A DNA stretch of 42,643 bases from NCBI GenBank assembly GCA_012728855.1, contig JAAYEH010000654.1:1-42643 (forward strand). The letters are read 5' to 3'. Shown here piece by piece: positions 36,195 to 42,643 of the stretch (positions are counted from its first letter, which is position 1; each line of letters opens with the position of its first letter). The notes under the pieces were generated by a model. The model saw nothing but the letters and a program-made list of their open reading frames with translations, ran no database searches and was not told where the DNA came from. Source of the DNA: Rhodopirellula sp. Its GTDB lineage: Bacteria > Planctomycetota > Planctomycetia > Pirellulales > Thermoguttaceae. A program made the translations under genes and the position numbers.

Positions 36195-36256
36195 GTAGGT
36201 TCCGCTTGCCGAGCGGAACCCGTCTGGCAAGGTTCCGCTCGGCAAGCGGAACCTAC
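36195..36256. repeat. Perfect inverted repeat, 26-bp arms (GTAGGTTCCGC family, copy 2)
   Basis: Arms at 36195-36220 and 36231-36256 (GTAGGTTCCGCTTGCCGAGC then GGAACC) are exact reverse complements around a 10-base spacer. Each arm is also nearly palindromic by itself, so two small hairpins or one long one can form. It fills the gap between two convergent genes and may end transcripts from both sides. Confidence 0.95.
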
Positions 36257-36284
36257 CACGCGGCGTCCTCCACGGCCGTTGTTG

Positions 36285-37640
36285 CTACGCGATCACGGGC
36301 AGTTCGGCCAGGGCGTCGTCGATCTTCGACTGCGGGAATTCGAAGTCGTCGAGTTCGCCGCTCAAGAACTTGTCGTAGGAAGCCATGTCGCAGAGACCGT
36401 GGCCGCTGAAGTTGAAGAGGATGCACTTCTCTTCGCCCGTCTCCCGGCACCGCACCGCTTCGTTGACGGCGGCGCGGATCGCGTGCGAGGTTTCCGGCGC
36501 GGGGATGATCCCCTCGGTTCTGGCGAAAAGCTGGGCGGCCTCGAAGCACTCGATCTGGTGGAAGGCGACCGGCTCGATAATGCCAAGCTTCACGGCCAGG
36601 CTGACCGTGGGCGCCATGCCGTGATAGCGCAGTCCGCCGGCGTGGATCCCCGGGGGCACGAAACTGTGGCCCAAGGTGAACATCTTGATCAGCGGCGTGA
36701 GCTTTGTCGTATCGCCGAAGTCATAGCGGTATTGGCCCCGGCTCATCGTCGGGCAAGCCCGCGGTTCGGAGGCGACAAAACGGATGTCTTTTCCTTGGAG
36801 CTTGTCGGGAATGAAGGGGAAGGCCAGCCCGGCGAAATTGCTGCCGCCGCCGACGCAGCCGACGATCACGTTGGGACTGTCGCCGGCGATTTCCATCTGC
36901 TTCTTTGCTTCCAGCCCGATGATGCTCTGGTGCAACATCACGTGGTTGAGCACACTGCCCAGCGTATACTTGGTGTCCGGATCGATCACCGCCGCTTCCA
37001 CCGCCTCGCTGATCGCGATGCCCAGACTGCCCGGGCAATCGGGATCTTGGGCGAGAATCTGGCGACCTGCCTCCGTTTCGTCGGAGGGGCTGGCGACGAC
37101 TTTGCCGCCCCACATGTGCATCATCGACCGGCGATAGGGCTTCTGCTGGTAGCTGACCTTCACCATGTAGACCTTGCACTCCAGGCCGACCAGCGAGCAG
37201 GCGAAGGCCAGGGAACTCCCCCACTGCCCGGCGCCGGTTTCCGTCGATAGCCGCTTCACCCCTTCCTGCTTGTTGTACCAGGCTTGGGGAACCGCCGTGT
37301 TGGGCTTGTGGCTTCCCGGCGGGCTCTGGCTCTCGTCCTTGAAATAGATCCGGGCCGGCGTTTTCAACTCCCGCTCCAAGTTGGTCGCCCTCACCAACGG
37401 CGAGGGCCGCCAGATCCCTAAGAGGCGGCGGACCTCGTCCGGAATCGGTATCCACCGCTGTTGGCTCATTTCCTGCTCAATGAGGGCGCGGGCGAAAATC
37501 GGCTCCAGGTCGGCGGGGCCAATTGGCTGCCCCGTGCCGGGGTGCAACGGCGGGGGGAGCGGCTCCGGTAAATCGGCCAATAGGTTGTACCACTCGGTCG
37601 GCATCTCACTGGCATTGAGAAACACACGTTTGGAATCCAT
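36285..37640 (-). CDS. Tryptophan synthase beta-like enzyme, TrpB2 type
   Basis: 451 residues from ATG 37640, with GAGGG seven bases upstream. ATG 37643 is next to it. It is a fold-type II PLP enzyme that in the TrpB family joins indole and serine. The PLP lysine is Lys112 in SPPGSHKPNTA. The phosphate-binding loop is GCVGGGSNFAGLAFP, and TETGAGQWGSSLA is the typical TrpB segment with its catalytic-loop residues. The N-terminal extension (PTEWYNLLADLPEPLPPPLH) and the length mark the TrpB2 subgroup, which usually stands apart from trpA. No other tryptophan gene is nearby, consistent with this. TrpB2 enzymes may salvage indole or act on phosphoserine, and the substrate cannot be told from sequence here. 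Confidence 0.9.
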   Translation of the reverse strand: MDSKRVFLNASEMPTEWYNLLADLPEPLPPPLHPGTGQPIGPADLEPIFARALIEQEMSQQRWIPIPDEVRRLLGIWRPSPLVRATNLERELKTPARIYFKDESQSPPGSHKPNTAVPQAWYNKQEGVKRLSTETGAGQWGSSLAFACSLVGLECKVYMVKVSYQQKPYRRSMMHMWGGKVVASPSDETEAGRQILAQDPDCPGSLGIAISEAVEAAVIDPDTKYTLGSVLNHVMLHQSIIGLEAKKQMEIAGDSPNVIVGCVGGGSNFAGLAFPFIPDKLQGKDIRFVASEPRACPTMSRGQYRYDFGDTTKLTPLIKMFTLGHSFVPPGIHAGGLRYHGMAPTVSLAVKLGIIEPVAFHQIECFEAAQLFARTEGIIPAPETSHAIRAAVNEAVRCRETGEEKCILFNFSGHGLCDMASYDKFLSGELDDFEFPQSKIDDALAELPVIA

Positions 37641-37871
37641 CATTATCCCTCGCACAATCGGCAAAAACCCACTATCCGGCCTGTTTTCACAGCCGGCCTT
37701 AACACCGGCCACACCATTTCCGCCCCGCAGCAATCCTCTAGCGTAGTCAACCGCCTGGGAGTTGTCGAGCGGCGAGGCCGTTCATAGGGGTCGGCTTGAC
37801 CTTTCCCACCGTGCCGTGTCTGATAGGCTATGATGAATGAGAGGGTCGGCCAAACTTCTCTCAGAACGTCT

Positions 37872-37971
37872 GGCCTGGTTCAAAAGCGGGGACAGGCACG
37901 TCGCCGAACCGTGTTTTTTCACCAGCAGAAGGAATTTGACTCGGAGCCAGTCCCCGTTTTTGAACCAGGCC
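37872..37971. repeat. Inverted repeat with 22-bp arms, one mismatch (GGGGAC family, copy 2)
   Basis: The left arm at 37872-37893 (GGCCTGGTTCAAAAGCGGGG then AC) pairs with the right arm at 37950-37971 over a 56-base spacer. Inner cores are GGGGACAGGCA and, on the other strand, GGGGACTGGCTCC, the same two as in the 814-912 repeat though the outer arms differ. A partial copy (CCGTTTTTGAACCA) occurs at 40965-40978. It lies in the 374-base gap between the divergent TrpB2-like and peptidase genes. Nothing else was recognised in that gap. Confidence 0.9.
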
Positions 37972-38014
37972 GAATGTCTTTTCTCTTTTTTCTGCAATAA
38001 TCTCGGGTTTACGG

Positions 38015-39574
38015 ATGCATACTCTCTGGCGGACGGCCTGCCGCAGTCTGGTTGTCACGGTCTTTCTGTGTTTCGCTCTGCCCTGGGCCGCCTCGGCGGT
38101 CGAAACCGGCGCCGCCTTCCTGGCCGCGTTGGAATCGATCACTCCGACAGAGCTTCAGTCGCACGTCGATTACCTGGCCGACGACCTCCGCGAAGGACGC
38201 GAGGCGGGAACGCGAGGCGGGCGGGAAGCAGGCGACTATCTCGCCGCTCGGCTTGAAGCATTGGGTTTCCGCCCTGCCGGCCCGGACGGCGGTTTCTACC
38301 AGCATTTCCCGCCAAATTTCCGCAACGTCTTGGCGCTGTTACCCGGCAGCGGCCCTGAGTTGGAGCGCGAGTACATCGTGCTCGGCGCCCACTACGATCA
38401 CGTCGGACGCGGAACCAAACGCAACAGCCCGGGCCCGGCGGGAGAGATCCACAACGGTGCGGACGACAACGCCAGTGGCACGTCCGCCGTGTTGGAGATC
38501 CTCGAGGCGCTGTCCATGCTGCCCGAGTCGCCGCGCCGGTCGATCCTCGTCGCCTTCTGGGACGCCGAGGAGAAGGGCCTGCTCGGGTCGAAACACTGGA
38601 CCGCCCATCCTACCGTGCCGCTGGAACGCATGCGTCTGTCGATCAACATGGACATGGTCGGACGGCTTCGCGACGACCGGATGATCGTGATGGGCAGTCG
38701 CACCGGCTACGGGCTGCGCCGACTCGTTTGCCGGCAGAATGTGGCGACGGACTTGCTGCTGGATTTTCCCGTTGCGGTGCTCGCCGTCTCCGACCATCAT
38801 CCCTTCTTCGCGAAGGGAATTCCCGCCATCACGCTGCACACTGACGTCCACGACGACTACCATCGCCCTAGCGACGACGCCGACCGGATCAATGCCGCCG
38901 GCATGCGACGCATCGCACGGCTGATGTTCCGTCTGGTACACGATTTGGCTAACCAAGACGAGATGCCTGCTTTCCGCGAGGCTTCGCGTCAGGAGACCGA
39001 CAACCATCCGCCCCTGTTGTCGGCCAAGCCGGCGGCGCCCGTCCGGTTGGGCGCCACCTGGGCGGCCGAACAGACGAGCGGTCCCGGCGTGGAACTCAAG
39101 ACGGTCGCGCAACAATCGCCGGCTCAACGGGCGGGCATCCGAGCGGGGGATCGCATCGTCGAACTGGCCGGGCAGGAAATCGCCGGCGGCGACGAGTTGA
39201 TCCGCACCGTGATGACCGCCGAGGAATCGGTCCAGGCGCGAGTCATTCGCGCCGGTCACGAAGAACCGGTCGCGTTGACGATTCAACTCGACGGGAGACC
39301 TTTGCGGCTGGGAGTGGCCTGGCGCGTCGACGACGCCGAACCCGGCACGGTCATTCTCTCCTACATCTTGCCCGGCTCGCCGGCGGATCTCGCAGGTCTG
39401 CAGGTCGACGACCGCGTTTATCAGGTGGCCGGCCGCGATCTGGTCGACGAAGCGGATTTCGCCGATCGGATCGCTGATCTGCCGGCGCCCCTGGAGTTGA
39501 TCATCGAGCGTAAGGGCCGGATCCGCCGCGTCGTCATCGCGATGGAAGCGGCGCCGACGCGGCGCGCCGGATGA
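38015..39574 (+). CDS. Exported M28-family zinc aminopeptidase with two PDZ domains
   Basis: 519 residues. The N-terminus MHTLWRTACRSLVVTVFLCF starts a signal peptide ending near ASA. Residues about 40-325 are an M28 metallopeptidase, with the five expected zinc ligands visible: His in VLGAHYDHVG, bridging Asp in NGADDNASG, Glu in WDAEEKGLLGS (preceded by the catalytic-type Glu), Asp in INMDMVGRL, and His in LHTDVHDDYHRPSDD. Two PDZ domains follow, about 360-435 (AQRAGIRAGDRIVELAGQEI) and 440-510 (PADLAGLQVDDRVYQVAGRD), which may bind peptide ends or partner proteins. It probably acts in the periplasm or outside, releasing amino acids from peptides. It is not obviously linked to its neighbours. 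Confidence 0.9.
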   Translation: MHTLWRTACRSLVVTVFLCFALPWAASAVETGAAFLAALESITPTELQSHVDYLADDLREGREAGTRGGREAGDYLAARLEALGFRPAGPDGGFYQHFPPNFRNVLALLPGSGPELEREYIVLGAHYDHVGRGTKRNSPGPAGEIHNGADDNASGTSAVLEILEALSMLPESPRRSILVAFWDAEEKGLLGSKHWTAHPTVPLERMRLSINMDMVGRLRDDRMIVMGSRTGYGLRRLVCRQNVATDLLLDFPVAVLAVSDHHPFFAKGIPAITLHTDVHDDYHRPSDDADRINAAGMRRIARLMFRLVHDLANQDEMPAFREASRQETDNHPPLLSAKPAAPVRLGATWAAEQTSGPGVELKTVAQQSPAQRAGIRAGDRIVELAGQEIAGGDELIRTVMTAEESVQARVIRAGHEEPVALTIQLDGRPLRLGVAWRVDDAEPGTVILSYILPGSPADLAGLQVDDRVYQVAGRDLVDEADFADRIADLPAPLELIIERKGRIRRVVIAMEAAPTRRAG

Positions 39575-39626
39575 CGGACCTCAAGTGACTCAGCATCGGC
39601 GAAAGAATCGGCGTTGCAAGCAGGAA

Positions 39627-39717
39627 GGGGTCGGGAGTCTTTTTCCGTATCGGCCTGAGACTGCGCTGGACATGCCAAGCGACGGTGAGGCCGATACGGA
39701 AAAAGACTCCCGACCCC
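39627..39717. repeat. Inverted repeat with 29-bp perfect arms (GGGGTCGGGAGTC family, copy 3)
   Basis: Arms at 39627-39655 and 39689-39717 are identical to those of the 7843-7933 copy, again with a 33-base spacer. The spacer is closer to the reverse complement of the other copy's spacer than to its direct form. It ends five bases before the likely GTG start of mutY and is open in the mutY frame. Confidence 0.9.
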
Positions 39718-39722
39718 CTTGT

Positions 39723-40838
39723 GTGCCAAACCTCCCCGAAGAAGTATGGCTGGCCGATTTTCGCCGTCGCCTCCGCGCCTGGTACTCCCGCCACGCCCGC
39801 GACCTGCCCTGGAGGCGGGATCGCAATCCCTACGGCGTCTGGATCAGTGAAATCATGCTCCAGCAGACTCAGGTGGCGACGGTCAAGCCGTACTTTGAGC
39901 GGTTTCTGGCGGCTTTTCCCAGGGTCGAGGACTTGGCCGAAGCGGACGAGCAGGAAGTGCTGCGGCTATGGGAAGGGTTGGGCTATTACCGCCGCGCCCG
40001 GCAATTGCACCGCGCGGCCGCGGAGATCGTCAGCCGGCACGGCGGCGAGTTTCCCCGCGATGTCGAGGCGGCACGACGGTTGCCCGGCATCGGCCGCTAC
40101 ACGGCGGGCGCGATCCTCTCGATCGCTTTCGACGCGCGCCAACCGATTCTCGAAGCGAACACGACCCGCCTCTTCGCCAGGCTCTTGGCCTACCGTGGAT
40201 TTCCAGGCTCCAGCGAAGGCAGCCGTCGGTTGTGGTCGATGGCTGAAGCCGTCTTGCCTCGACGTGGCGTGGGAACCTTCAACCAGGCTTTGATGGAACT
40301 GGGGAGCGAGGTTTGCACCGCCCGCGCCCCCCGTTGCGATACGTGCCCGGTGGCGACGCTGTGTCGCGCTCGAGCCGAGGGGAGGGAAGCCGACATCCCG
40401 TTGCGAAAACCTCGGCCGCTGTTCGAGGTTCGCCATGAGGTGGCAGTCGTCGTTTGGCGGCGAGACAAGGTTCTGCTGTTGCGGTGCCCCGAGGGCCAGC
40501 GGTGGGCGGGACTGTGGGACTTTCCGCGTTTCCAGGTAGACTCCGAGACGCCGGCCTCGCTGGCGATGGAGATCGCGGCCAAAGTCGCCGAGCGGACCGG
40601 CGTGACCGTCCGATTGGGCGACCATCTCAAGACGATCAAACACGGCGTGACCCGCTTCCGCATCACGTTGGACTGCTACGAAGCCCACCACCTTTCCGGT
40701 CCCAACGGCAAGACCGATCTTCCCGAGACCCGCTGGCTGCGGCCGGACGAACTCACCGACTATCCCTTGTCTACCACGGGAAGAAAGCTCAGCGAGATGA
40801 TCCGCTGGCATGGCTCAAATCTCGACGTTGGCAGTTAA
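39723..40838 (+). CDS. mutY: A/G-specific adenine glycosylase MutY, with altered active-site residues
   Basis: 371 residues from GTG 39723. No good ribosome binding site is seen and upstream in-frame codons lie in the palindrome, so the start is uncertain. MutY removes adenine mispaired with 8-oxoguanine. Visible are ISEIMLQQTQV (catalytic Glu), the helix-hairpin-helix LPGIGRYTAGAI, the iron-sulphur motif C-x6-C-x2-C-x5-C near residues 200-216, and a C-terminal NUDIX-like domain (VAVVVWRRDKVLLLRC). The catalytic-Asp motif reads ILEANTTRLFARL, with Glu144 where most MutY proteins have Asp, and Ala replaces the next Gly. The FSH loop that reads 8-oxoguanine appears as GVTRFR. MutY is the best fit, but specificity may differ. 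Confidence 0.85.
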   Translation: MPNLPEEVWLADFRRRLRAWYSRHARDLPWRRDRNPYGVWISEIMLQQTQVATVKPYFERFLAAFPRVEDLAEADEQEVLRLWEGLGYYRRARQLHRAAAEIVSRHGGEFPRDVEAARRLPGIGRYTAGAILSIAFDARQPILEANTTRLFARLLAYRGFPGSSEGSRRLWSMAEAVLPRRGVGTFNQALMELGSEVCTARAPRCDTCPVATLCRARAEGREADIPLRKPRPLFEVRHEVAVVVWRRDKVLLLRCPEGQRWAGLWDFPRFQVDSETPASLAMEIAAKVAERTGVTVRLGDHLKTIKHGVTRFRITLDCYEAHHLSGPNGKTDLPETRWLRPDELTDYPLSTTGRKLSEMIRWHGSNLDVGS

Positions 40839-40844
40839 CAGAAG

Positions 40845-40954
40845 GTAGGTTCCGCTTGCCGAGCGGAACCTGGGCGCGGAGTTGGCGCCCTACCACCCCA
40901 CCGAGTGGAAACTTCACTTAGCCGCCCAGATCCCGCTCGGCAAGCGGGATCTAC
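40845..40954. repeat. Palindromic repeat pair (GTAGGTTCCGC family, copy 3)
   Basis: The unit at 40845-40870 is identical to the 26-base arm at 36195. A palindromic unit AGATCCCGCTCGGCAAGCGG then GATCTAC at 40928-40954 matches the one at 10620. It starts seven bases after the mutY stop. The two units are 57 bases apart. It occupies most of the 320-base gap before the PAS gene, which otherwise holds a partial repeat at 40965-40978 and no gene. Confidence 0.9.
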
Positions 40955-41158
40955 TGGCTGCGATCCGTTTTTGAACCATGCCGATCCGCGCCGTCCCGAC
41001 CCCTTCGTGACGAAGTTCCGGACCGTTTTTCAGCCGACTATCGCCAAGCGCCATTCGGATCGGTATCATGGTCTCCAATGTCCCCTATCCCGGATGAGAT
41101 TACGGCACGTTGTCAGGGGTGAGGCGGAACTGCCCCCGGCTGAGGAGGCTGCTAGCTC

Positions 41159-42643
41159 ATGTCGGACAATCGTTCGTGCGTCGAGCCGGTGCCCTGCGAA
41201 AACCACTTCGCGACCCTCTACGAAGAGGCACCGTTGGGCTATCAGTCGCTCGACGCCCAGGGGCGCGTGCTCCAAGTCAACCGCACCTGGCTGGAATTGC
41301 TCGGCTACGCCCGTGACGAGGTGATCGGCCGCTCGTTCGCCGATTTTCTCACGGTCGCCCAGCGGCCGTGTTTCGCGGAGCGTTTTGCCCGCTTCAAAGC
41401 GGCCGGAGAGGTCCGCGGCGTCGAATTCGAAATGGTTCGCAAGGACGGCGGCACCCTTGTGGCGAGCTTCGACGGACGGATCGCCCGCGACGAGCATGGC
41501 CGGTTCCTGCGGACCCACTGCATTTTCAGCGACGTCACCGAGCGGAAACGGGCGGAGACCGACCTGCGCAACCGCGAGAGTTTGCTCGAGAAAATCTTCG
41601 ACATCCTCCCCATCGGACTCTGGTTTGTCGACAAAGACGGCAAGCTCACGCGAGGAAATCCGGCTGGGATCGCGATTTGGGGGGCCGAGCCGCGGGTCGC
41701 GCCCGCCGATTATGGCGTGTTCAAGGCCCGCCGGTTGCCGTCGGGCGAGGACATCGCGCCGAACGACTGGGCCTTGGCCCATACGATTCGCGACGGCGTA
41801 ACGATCGTCGATGAGTTGCTGGAGATCGACGCCTTCGACGGCAAGAAGAAGATCATCCTCAATTCCACGGCGCCCGTCCTCGACGACGGCGGCGCGATCC
41901 AAGGAGCGATCGTCGTCAACCAGGACATCACCGAGCGGTGGAAAGCGGAGCAAGCCCTCCGTGAGTCGGCATTGCGGCAGGCGATGGCGGTTCAGGCGGG
42001 GAACGTCGGCCTGTGGGATTGGGATCTCCTGACCAATAAAGTCGTCTACTCCAGGGAGTGGAAGAGCCAAATCGGTTACGAGGCAGACGAGATATCCGAT
42101 TCCTTTGAGGAGTGGCGAAGCCGAGTTCATCCCGAAGACCTCGGACCTGTCAGCAACGAAATTCAAACCTACATCGCCCAACGCCGGCCCGATTACGCCA
42201 CCGAGTTCCGTTTCCGGCACAAGGACGGATCCTTCCGTTGGATTATGGCTCATGCGTCGGTCGTCACCGACGACGCGGGCCGTGCCGTCCGGGTAATGGG
42301 AGCGCATATCGATCTCACCGAACAAAAAAGGGCGGAGGCGGCGCGGCGGCAGAGCGACGAGCGCTACCGCCGCATCGTCGAGATGGCCAACGAGGGCTTT
42401 CTCGTCCTCGACGCGGACGACCGTGTCACGTTTGCCAACCGGCGCATGGCCGAGATGCTGGGGTACCCTGAAAGTGTGCTGGAGGGGCGGCCGGTCACCG
42501 ATCTTGTGGCCGAGGAGGAACTGGCAGACCATCGTGCGCGGATGGAAAAGCGGCGGCAGGGATGCGACGATCCCTACGAGCGACGCCTCCGCCGCCGGGA
42601 CGGCGGCATCTGCCACGCGCTGGTTTCCGCCAGCGCCATCCAC
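41159..42643 (+). CDS. Multi-PAS sensor protein, incomplete at window end
   Basis: 495 codons are open to the window edge without a stop. GAGGAG lies about 11 bases before ATG 41159. No signal peptide or membrane helix is seen, so it is probably a cytoplasmic sensor. Four PAS domains are visible: residues about 20-130 (APLGYQSLDAQGRVLQVNRT, ending FSDVTERKRAE), about 140-265 (FDILPIGLWFVDKDGKLTRG, ending VNQDITERWKAE), about 270-395 (a PAS_3-type domain, NVGLWDWDLLTNKVVYSREW, ending HIDLTEQKRAE) and about 400-495 (ANEGFLVLDADDRVTFANRR). The output domain is beyond the edge. A histidine kinase or diguanylate cyclase would be usual, so the output cannot be stated. Confidence 0.85.
   Translation, partial: MSDNRSCVEPVPCENHFATLYEEAPLGYQSLDAQGRVLQVNRTWLELLGYARDEVIGRSFADFLTVAQRPCFAERFARFKAAGEVRGVEFEMVRKDGGTLVASFDGRIARDEHGRFLRTHCIFSDVTERKRAETDLRNRESLLEKIFDILPIGLWFVDKDGKLTRGNPAGIAIWGAEPRVAPADYGVFKARRLPSGEDIAPNDWALAHTIRDGVTIVDELLEIDAFDGKKKIILNSTAPVLDDGGAIQGAIVVNQDITERWKAEQALRESALRQAMAVQAGNVGLWDWDLLTNKVVYSREWKSQIGYEADEISDSFEEWRSRVHPEDLGPVSNEIQTYIAQRRPDYATEFRFRHKDGSFRWIMAHASVVTDDAGRAVRVMGAHIDLTEQKRAEAARRQSDERYRRIVEMANEGFLVLDADDRVTFANRRMAEMLGYPESVLEGRPVTDLVAEEELADHRARMEKRRQGCDDPYERRLRRRDGGICHALVSASAIH

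Noticed and set aside
36285..37640. Part of a tryptophan biosynthesis operon
   Set aside because: No trpA or other trp gene lies next to it, and its features are those of the stand-alone TrpB2 subgroup.
41066..42643. Minus-strand open frame of about 525 codons at the right edge
   Set aside because: The opposite strand encodes four clear PAS domains with a ribosome binding site.

Overview
The window is about 42.6 kb of GC-rich bacterial DNA. It suggests a planctomycete of the Pirellulales type, probably free-living and polysaccharide-degrading. The reasons are many secreted carbohydrate-active proteins without SusC/SusD, FG-GAP repeats fused to enzymes, a PilM/PilN/secretin envelope module full of Gly-Met-rich linkers, frequent GTG and TTG starts, a stand-alone TrpB2-type enzyme, and many small palindromic repeats. 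No rRNA, tRNA, CRISPR array, replication origin or intact insertion sequence was recognised. The assignment rests on recognising families by eye, with no database search.

Layout. 1-1021: decayed end of a REP-associated (Y1) transposase and a large inverted repeat. 1022-7414: divergent pair of a heparinase-II/III-like multidomain protein (minus) and a secreted glycosidase-like protein (plus). 7451-9780: pentapeptide-repeat protein, a shikimate-dehydrogenase-like protein that lacks the catalytic residues (minus), and a membrane protein. 9886-21162: long plus-strand run with a PIG-L deacetylase, tandem zf-TFIIB protein, secreted carbohydrate-binding-like protein, GH123/DUF4091-like protein, AI-2E transporter with an extra cytoplasmic domain, YegS-type lipid kinase, and a DUF2339/DUF3999 pair. 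21202-24271: secreted TIM-barrel protein (minus), a tandem-repeat array, and a polysaccharide-deacetylase-like protein with FG-GAP repeats. 24652-35707: envelope module with a PilM-PilN fusion, two single-pass proteins with Met/Gly-rich linkers, a clear terminator, and a 1366-residue secretin with tandem helical-hairpin modules. 35804-40838: DUF423 protein, TrpB2-like enzyme (minus), M28 peptidase with two PDZ domains, and MutY. 41159-end: multi-PAS sensor protein cut by the window edge.

How the genes may work together. The lyase, the GHL6-like and GH123-like proteins, the deacetylases and the carbohydrate-binding-like protein fit breakdown of an amino-sugar or uronate-containing polysaccharide. 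The substrate is inference. The PilM-PilN fusion, the two PilO-like proteins and the secretin fit an inner-to-outer-membrane alignment complex of a type IV pilus or type II secretion-like machine whose motor ATPases and pilins are not in this window. The rest is housekeeping or orphan function.

The most unusual layers are the envelope module with its methionine/glycine-rich proteins, the several families of perfect or near-perfect palindromes placed mostly just after stop codons (REP/BIME-like) together with a transposase relic, and two familiar enzymes (AroE-like, MutY) with changed active-site residues.
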